Assembly (NCBI GenBank): GCA_004431415.1
Contig: QPMI01000125.1
Coordinates: 1-64,000, forward strand
Direction of reading: 5' to 3'
From: Cyanophora paradoxa
Lineage: Eukaryota; Glaucocystophyceae; Cyanophorales; Cyanophoraceae
Length of the DNA: 64,000 nucleotides
Part shown: piece after piece, positions 57,933 to 64,000 of the stretch
How the letters are laid out: every line of letters begins with the position of its first letter
Position numbering within the stretch: position 1 is the first letter of the stretch
Notes under the pieces: model-generated
Databases searched by the model: none
The model's input: only the letters and a program-made list of their open reading frames with translations
What the model was told of the DNA's origin: nothing
Program-made: the position numbers and the translations under genes

Positions 57933-58297
57933 ATGGCCCTGCTCCGGTGCACCGACTCGCAAGACGTCGCCTACAACGTCCTGGTCAACTCGGACGTACC
58001 CCGAGTGCCTTGGAGTTTCCCTGGAGAGTGGACAGGGACAGGGTGAGCAAGACGTTTGGAGGGCGCAAGCACTACCTCTCCCAGCTGATCCTCGGGAAGT
58101 CGCCACGTGGACGCTACGTGGAACACATCAACGGCAACCCGCTGGACTACAGGAGGGAGAACCTGCGCTGGGCATCAATGTCGGAGATTCGCAAGAAGAG
58201 GAGGGGGTACGCCAATTTACAGGAGAAGAGCGAGGAGATTCGGGAGATGATGGAGGCGACACAGGTGCTAATGCAGCTTAGCCAGTCTAGACGCTAG
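57933..58297 (+). CDS. HNH homing-endonuclease-like protein, one-base break
   Basis: The C-terminal half carries the HNH_3-type core HYLSQLILG then YVEHINGNPLDYRRENLRWA, followed by a basic helix. The N-terminal part (MALLRCTDSQDVAYNVLVNS) is in another frame. One extra base at the C4 run 57999-58002 would join them and remove the early stop. The family cuts DNA with a His-Asn-His/beta-beta-alpha metal site and is common as a free-standing gene in large DNA viruses and phages. It is convergent with, and overlaps by 11 bp, the structural-protein gene at 58287-59099. Confidence 0.8.
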
Positions 58298-59099
58298 TGG
58301 TGTGAATCTTGGTGTCGTACTCGCGACCGACCGTTTCCCAGGCCACGTAAACTTCGGCTCCGGCGCCTGGCGCTGTCGAGTTGGTAGTCGCAGTCGTGTA
58401 GTCCGCCTCTGCCTCAATTAGTTCGGCCATGAGGGTAGAGCCCACGACCATTCCAGAGGTAGGCATTCCGGCGATGTTGTTGTACAATTTGAAAGTGAAT
58501 TTCGTGAAGAGGAGCCGGGGCCAGACCTGGGTACGGGGATTCGAGGCGCCGTATGAATAATCGGTACCCGAGGCGCCGCCCGTGGTGGCATTCGTCATCA
58601 TCTCCTTTGCGGTCATCTTCCAGAGGTTGTACATCTCAAAGGGAACGGCCTGCGTGGTCTTGTGTGTGGCATCGATGAGGGCGCCATCTAAATGCGTTTT
58701 GATGTTCGGATTCGCACCATTCCCGAATTTGCGAGTGAGGGCGGTGTTAGCGGTGAACTTGAGTTCGAGCACGCGAATGGCGGGCCGATCAGGCACAGAG
58801 GGCTCTATCTTTTTCAGGAGGCCCGAGAGCCAGAGCGCCTCCGCCTCATCCGCGCTCACGCCCGAGTCGATGTCAAAGTACACGTACACGGAGCAGGAGG
58901 CGGGATTCTCGAAATCGTTGGAGGTGACGCGCAACATGACGGGATTCTGGACCCTCACGGTGAGCGGGGTGGCGTAGTTTCCGTCCCACTCCACCTTGTC
59001 CGTCCCTGCGTTGGCCACGTTCCCAGCGTTGCCGTAGAAATCGGGGACGATCGAGCCGGCAGACACGGTCTTCACGATGGTGGCCGAGGTGGTCGGCAT
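58287..59099 (-). CDS. Putative virion protein P1 (270 aa), paralogue of P2
   Basis: Intact ORF, the only long unbroken minus-strand gene of the block. It starts MPTTSATIVKTVSAGSIVPD. The composition is Thr/Asn/Ala/Val-rich and beta-like, with no membrane segment. It shares an order of motifs with P2: a QNPV(M/V)(L/I).V strand, a (S/E)(G/S)L(L/V)KK(I/V).P turn, (V/C)LE(L/V)KF, and a (L/V)LFTKF strand. This fits a virion surface or capsid-associated beta protein (inference); I do not recognise the family. It starts 23 bp after the P2 stop, so the pair may be co-transcribed. Confidence 0.75.
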   Translation of the reverse strand: MPTTSATIVKTVSAGSIVPDFYGNAGNVANAGTDKVEWDGNYATPLTVRVQNPVMLRVTSNDFENPASCSVYVYFDIDSGVSADEAEALWLSGLLKKIEPSVPDRPAIRVLELKFTANTALTRKFGNGANPNIKTHLDGALIDATHKTTQAVPFEMYNLWKMTAKEMMTNATTGGASGTDYSYGASNPRTQVWPRLLFTKFTFKLYNNIAGMPTSGMVVGSTLMAELIEAEADYTTATTNSTAPGAGAEVYVAWETVGREYDTKIHTTSV

Positions 59100-59122
59100 T
59101 TTGCGACCTCAAATGAGAAAGA

Positions 59123-59802
59123 TTATCCGTGAAAGAGGGTGATGTCGCCACCGATGTTCATGACGCGGGCCCCAGGCACAGAGTCAGCGTCGGTGCCGTA
59201 CGCGTAGGAAATCGAGCACTCACGCAGCTCCGCGCAGAGGCTGGCGCCCGTGCTGAAGTGGGGCTGGTCGGCGGCGTAGGAGAGGGGGAAGACCTGGAAC
59301 CTGAAAAAGGTGAAGGGGAAGCGGGGTAGAGTCGAGCCGCGTGGGTTGCCGCCCGTGTAGAGGGCCCCAGGGTCGCGGGACTTGGATTGAATTTCGTGAA
59401 GAGCACGTCGCCCTTGAGCGTACCCCTCATCTGGTAAGTTCCCGTACCCGGAAGATTCGAAGAACTGGGGTACCGGTTCACGGTGGGGCCGTACCCCGTC
59501 TCCCTGAACTTGACCTCGAGACAGCGCAAGACGTTGGCAGTGGCCGTGGCAGGTGCCACCTTTTTCACGAGTCCTGATTCGTGCAGCAGCTCGATAACCT
59601 CTGCGCTGAGGCTCAGAGGGTCGAAGAAGAGCTGGTAGGAATAAATCTTGGGCGTGGCGTAGGCGTTCTGAACGACCTGAATCACGACGGGATTCTGCAG
59701 AAAGACGTCGACGTAACTGCCGGAGGGTATGCGTGCGAAATCCTTGGTGTTGTTGCCAACGTCAAGTGAGCCGCTGAGGGTCTGGTACCAGTTGGAAGTC
59801 AT
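59123..59802 (-). CDS. Putative virion protein P2, paralogue of P1, one-base break
   Basis: Starts MTSNWYQTLSGSLDVGNNTK at 59802. The annotated frame runs on to 59158, but its last part is low-complexity Ser/Pro. A shift of one base at about 59386-59394 gives a better C-terminus that parallels P1 (RFPFTFFRFQVFPLSYAADQ; SISYAYGTDADS) and ends at a TAA at 59123-59125. The shared QNPV, SGLVKK and VLFTKF motifs identify it as a P1 paralogue. The start is 39 bp from the divergent fibre gene at 59842. Confidence 0.75.
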
Positions 59803-59841
59803 TTACCCCGGGGCAGATATTTTTTCGGATCGTAGAGGAAA

Positions 59842-61982
59842 ATGCCCCGCTTCGTATTCGTGAAAAAGCAGGTGGTGCAGGCTCCGCAGTATGGCGTGGA
59901 GCCGATCTCGCTGACTGTGGGCAGGCCCCAGGTGCGATCGGGCTCCGTGCTCAACAACGGGAACAGTACGTACGGCTTTCAGCTGAACTGGGTCGCGGTC
60001 ACCAACGCCGTCAAGTACAAGGTGTACAGGGCGACCAGCATCAACGGCCCCTGGGATCTCGTGGCCACGGTGAATGCGCCAACCGTCACCTACACGGACT
60101 CTCCCTTTAGTTTGGGGGCCCAGCGACTCTACCGCGTGGCGGCGGTTCGCGAACAGGGCAGCAGCAGCACGGGCTCTGATGGCAAAGCCCCGCCCACAAC
60201 CTACGCACAGTCGCTTCTCTACACCCACGAGGGTGCCATGAGCAATTACATTCTCTTCCAAGGCATAGGCGGCTTCAGCCCGCAGATCGAAGCCTACACC
60301 ACGCTCACGACCGCCACGGCCCAGACCTACGGCGATTTTATTGCCGGGGGCGGCCCCGCGTCTTCGGGCTTCCCGAAACCCGCCATAGTCGTCACAATCA
60401 ACTGGGTGGCCATGGAGGGCGCGGACTCGATTCGAATTTACAGGAACGGTACGCCAATCGGATTTGCGAGCAGTGCCCTGTCTACCTCGTACATTGACGA
60501 TAGCACTGCTCTTACGTGGGGCACGGAATACTCTTACCAGGTGGCCGGCATCGTGGGCGGTGTCGAATACGACAAGTCCGATCCGCTCCTGGTCTGGACT
60601 ATGCCAAACGCCCCACGAACGTGACGGCATCAGCACCCAACGACCAGCAGCAGCCTGTCAGCCTCAGCTGGACTGCGTCCACGGGAGCGACGGGATACAA
60701 GATTTACAGAGACGGGGCCTACCTCACAGACTCCGCGACCAACTCCTACAGCGACACGACCACCGTCTGGGGTACAGGGTACGAGTACCAGATCTCCGCG
60801 ACGAACACGGGAGGGGAGGGGCCGAAGAGTATTGCGGCGTACGTCACCACGGACCCGGGGGCGCCCACTGGGCTCACTGCAACCCCCGCGGCGGGGGCAG
60901 CACAGCCTGTTGTGCTCGAGTGGTCGGTGCCGGTGACGGGCGTCACCGTCTCCTACAACATCTACAGGGGTGGCGTGTTCCTTGCCAGCGACACGAGCAG
61001 CCCCTTTTCGGACACAACGACCGTTTACGGAACCACTTACACTTACACCATCAAGGGCGTCAACCAGATCGGCGAGGAAGGCCCTCAGTCCTCGTCTGCC
61101 AGTGCAACAACTGCAAACGCTCCTGTTTTGGGTACATTCTCCTACACCGGGGCCGACCAGACTTTCGTAGTACCAACGGGGACTGTGGCTGTGCGTGTCA
61201 TCGTATGGGCGGCCGGGGGTGGAGGCGGAGAACGCGCAGGTACGGGGGTCCGTGGAGGCGCGGGTGCTTGCGTAGTTGGTACATTGGCTGTGTCCTCGGG
61301 GGAGACGCTCATCCTTGTTGTTGGATGCGGCGGCCCAAAGGGTGTATCGGGGACTGCCACTGCTACCGTCTACGGAGGTGGTGGAAGGGGCTGGAGCCAT
61401 AGCGTCGATCCGGAGTACAAAAACGGCGCCGGTGGTGGTCGTTCTGCAATTCAGCGCGTTGCAGGGACCGACTTGGTTGTTGCAGGGGCCGGAGGTGGGG
61501 GTACATGTGATTCGAATGGCGGCGGGGGAGTAGGCGGGGGGTTGACCGGTGGTGCGGCTGGGTTGGTTGGAGTAACCGGAGAGATACCGGCTCAAGGAGG
61601 CACCCAAACCGCTGGCGGAGCCGGTGTTGTGGCCTCAGGGGCCAGGCCCAGCAACCCGGGAACTTTGCGCCAAGGTGGAGAGACTGGGCCTGATTCAAGC
61701 GGCTACAGGTTCGGTGGTGGTGGTGGTGGTGGTTACTTCGGTGGAGGCTCTGGGTCCAGCAGGAGCGGAGTGTCAGAGAACCCAATAGCAAGAATGTTTG
61801 GAGGTGGCGGTGGCTCGAGCTACATAGGAAACTTGACGGATGCTACGGTGTATCCTGGGTCCGGCCAGGTGGCAGGAAATAGCGGAGACGCTCACTACGC
61901 AGCAGGCATTGGTAGGGGCGGCAACGGTGGCTCGTCTTTCAGCGACGGTGGCAACGGTCGAATTGTGATACTCGCGGTGTAG
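59842..61982 (+). CDS. Fibre-like protein: four FN3-type domains plus glycine-rich C-terminal domain, one-base break
   Basis: Starts MPRFVFVKKQVVQAPQYGVE. Four FN3-like repeats carry W...., Y(K/R/S)(V/I)YR.G and YSYQV/YTYTI strands: about residues 45-115 (LNWVAVTNAVKYKVYRA), 185-250 (INWVAMEGADSIRIYRNG), 275-340 (SLSWTASTGATGYKIYRDG) and 370-435 (YNIYRGGVFLASDTSSPFSD). After these comes a glycine-rich domain with the usual entry FSYTGADQTFVVPTGTVAVR and exit GGNGRIVILAV. The frame breaks at the C4 run 60611-60614. One extra C joins the two long frames, giving about 713 aa. It is probably a host-binding fibre or adhesin on the virion (inference from domain type). Divergent from P2. Confidence 0.85.
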
Positions 61983-62003
61983 TTATTCCTAGTTGTTCCA
62001 GAT

Positions 62004-63061
62004 CAGCTCGCCAGTGCCGCTACCTGGTCTTTGAGAGTTTGAACTTCTTGTGAAAGTTCCTGAATTGCCTTCAACGACAGGGAAATGAGCCTGTCGTAGT
62101 TTACCCCGAGAAATCCATCCGCGTTCTCGAAAACGAGACTCGGGAAGACGCCTTGGACTTCCTGTGCGATGAGACCGTAATCCGTTTTCGAACCCCCGAG
62201 GATGTGTTCTTCCAGGTGAACGACACGGGATTCAGCTGCAGCAGAAGAGGGAGAATGCCCGACATGCTCGCGACATTTTCTTTCAGGCGGCTATCGCTCG
62301 ACGAGTTTGTCAGGTATCCTTGAGCATCCGAATAAACGGCTCGGTTTCCATCGCCCGTGAGCGTCGAGACGATGAGCCGACCCGTGATGCCAACGCCGAC
62401 GGTTCCGCACAGCAGTCGTTCGGTGCCGTTGTTTCTCAAGGATAGACCAGAGCTGACGCTTCCGCTATCAACGATTGAAGTGTTTGCTATGCTTAGGCCA
62501 TTAGTAGGGCCTTCGATTGCCGAGGTAAATAGAGTACCTGTAACACCAACGCCAAGAGTCCCACAGAGGAGTCTATCGTTTTCGTTGTACTTTATAGCTA
62601 CGCCTGAACCACCGCCATTTATGTACGGTGACGTTCCGGTAATTTGCAGCTTATCGTCCAATGTAACGATGCCCGCCAAGTTTGAAGCCCCGCTCACCCT
62701 AAGCCCCCCACCACGTTTGCTCCGCCTCCTTGCACATACAGAGCCGCATTCCCCTCCCCGTTCACAGTCCCATTAAAGGTCACCTGATTCGTGGTGTACC
62801 CGCTCCCGTCCCAGGCCCCGTTCGTGACGGTGAGCCTCTGCGTCCTCACGCGCCCCGGCACGGCCGACCCGCCCTCCCGCGTGCGCATCTTGTCGCAGCG
62901 CAGCTCGCCGACGCGGACGAGGTCGGCCTCGGAAAAGGGGACGGCCGTGGCGTTGTAGGGGCCTCGGTGGCCTGGTTTCCGAGGGTGGTCTCCTTAATCG
63001 TGTGATCGCCCTTGTGATTCACGCTGGCAGCATAGGTAAATAGAGGGACAGCGACCGACAT
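62004..63061 (-). CDS. Fibre protein with S74-type intramolecular chaperone tail, three one-base breaks
   Basis: Read on the minus strand from MSVAVPLFTYAASVNHKGDH (63061). A repetitive beta region has two LLCGT.GVG.TG units (RLLCGTLGVGVTG, RLLCGTVGVGITG). The tail is a classic S74 domain: SDSRLKENVA, LLLQLNPVSFTWK, DYGLIAQEVQGVFPSLV, GVNYDRLISLSLKAIQEL, then a final coiled coil and a stop at 62004-62006. In phage tailspikes and endosialidases this domain trimerises the fibre and cleaves itself off (family knowledge). The frame changes at G4 62958-62961, C6 62704-62709 and C5 62193-62197, each needing one extra base. The gap to the next gene is about 25 bp. Confidence 0.85.
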
Positions 63062-63085
63062 TTTTGGATTGCATCAGAAAATCGA

Positions 63086-64000
63086 TTACATAAGCAGCTT
63101 GCCGATCGCGGTCCAATGAATAAAAAGCTGGACAATTTGGGTGGGCGTGACCGTCATTCTGGGTTGGAATCTCACTTTAACTGTAAAGCCAGTGTGACTC
63201 ACCGCCGTGACGTTGGCCCCGTAGAAATCGACATCCGTGCTGCCGCCGGGATTGATGTCGAACGAGGGGGTTACGTTAATAACCGGCGTTGGGTTTGCTG
63301 GGGTCCCCAGTCCGCCTCCAGTGTCGTACGCCTGTCCGAATGTAATGTTGAACGTCACCGTGTATGTTGAATTGATGTTAAACTCCGTGTACGCAGCGTA
63401 GGAGTGGAAGGACGTGCCGTGCGTTATGTACGCATCCATGTTCACGTTTCTGTGCCCGTGGCTGGTGAGCGAGTACTCTGTGTGACTGTGCGTAGAGGGT
63501 GGGAAGGAAGTGGGTCGGTCGATGACATTATCCCAGTACACATTGTGACTGTGTGTAGAGGGGGGAAGGTAAGTGGCTTGCCCGTTACGTTGTCCCAATC
63601 CACGGAGATGTTCGTCAAGTCCGGGGCCGTCCAGTCGCTGATCTGAGAGATGGTGTGCTGGTGGTCTGCGTGGGGATACGTACTCGGCTTCCCGTGATGC
63701 TATCCCACGCCCACGTTGTTGGTATCACGGGTATCGTCGGCCTCCCGCTGAGATCTGCATACGCCCCCGTGTGTGCCACCGTCGCCAGCTGCGGCACGGC
63801 AACGCCCACGGTGCTCACGGCCTGGCTCGCCCCCGGCGCCATGTGCCACTCGTAGTTCTGCGATGCAAACACGGGCTGGCCTGGCTCGGGCGCCCAGTAC
63901 TCGATGCCTTTGGCGATCTTCTTGGTGTATGGTGCTGCAGGCCTGTCAACCAATTTATCGACGTAGGCCTTGGGTACCAGCCAGTTTGCCTTGGGGCTCT
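63086..64000 (-). CDS. Tail-fibre-like protein with WDNVxGKP repeats, 5' end off the window, two one-base breaks
   Basis: Open to the right edge (SPKANWLVPKAYVDKLVDRP). Repeats follow: AWDSITG, DWDNVTGKPLTF and YWDNVIDRPTSFPPSTHSHT, each followed by His-rich THSH. This is the common trimeric tail-fibre repeat of phages and large viruses. The C-terminus is beta-rich (FNINSTYTVTFNITFGQ) and ends IHWTAIGKLLM, stop 63086-63088. Breaks at C3 63691-63693 and G6 63560-63565 each need one extra base. It probably binds the host surface (inference). Confidence 0.8.

Noticed and set aside
57306-58106. Minus-strand 266-codon ORF across the GGGACTT arrays
   Set aside because: Its content is the repeated heptamer (LGTWDLG) and the purine repeats; no domain, and it overlaps the HNH gene.
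1-64000. CRISPR array, prokaryotic operons, ribosome binding sites or rRNA
   Set aside because: None seen; direct repeats here are tandem or dispersed without regular unique spacers, and genes are intron-bearing or virus-like.

Overview
The window looks like nuclear DNA of a eukaryotic microalga-like protist carrying part of an integrated or co-assembled large-DNA-virus-like segment at its right end. The host-type genes are broken by many short introns (about 50-85 bp in the compact genes). They include clear eukaryotic families: SBDS, a SET1-type histone methyltransferase, an HMG-box protein, a PDR/ABCG transporter and inositol monophosphatase. Very GC-rich exons, poly(C) tracts in introns and several GC-AG introns point to a GC-rich alga, with a haptophyte or pelagophyte as candidates. 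The species cannot be fixed from the sequence.

Layout. 1-3656 (minus) is a multi-exon gene of uncertain family running off the left edge. It is divergent from an inositol-monophosphatase gene (4050-5867, plus). 5.9-9.3 kb is palindrome-rich spacer. 9.3-14.1 kb (plus) is a long multi-exon gene ending in a TPR-like segment. 15.1-22.2 kb (minus) is a full-size PDR-type ABC transporter. 25.3-27.2 kb (plus) is an unrecognised acidic helical protein. 27.2-36.9 kb is a repeat field. It holds a diverged partial copy of the 3' end of the 9-14 kb gene, two copies of a roughly 0.7-kb mobile-element-like repeat (one splitting that partial copy), and several smaller repeat families. 36.96-45.68 kb (minus) is a SET1/SETD1-like gene, divergent from SBDS (46146-47496, plus). 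50.3-52.1 kb (plus) is an HMG-box gene whose last exon and 3' flank are tandemly duplicated (two 1022-bp copies).

From about 55.3 kb to the right edge the style changes. Genes are close together (gaps of 23-40 bp), lack evident introns, lie on alternating strands and encode virion-fibre-type proteins: four FN3-like domains plus a glycine-rich tip, an S74-type chaperone tail, and WDNVxGKP tail-fibre repeats. With them are two paralogous structural-looking proteins, an HNH endonuclease and two unknown proteins. Three arrays of the heptamer GGGACTT, with shared flanks, sit between the leftmost genes. Eleven breaks in these frames each need one extra base, ten of them at C/G homopolymers. That suggests under-called homopolymers more than decay, but the sequence alone does not decide it.

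The host genes do not form a functional pathway. SET1, SBDS and the HMG-box protein are ordinary nuclear housekeeping functions. The viral-like block is the accessory region and holds most of the novelty.
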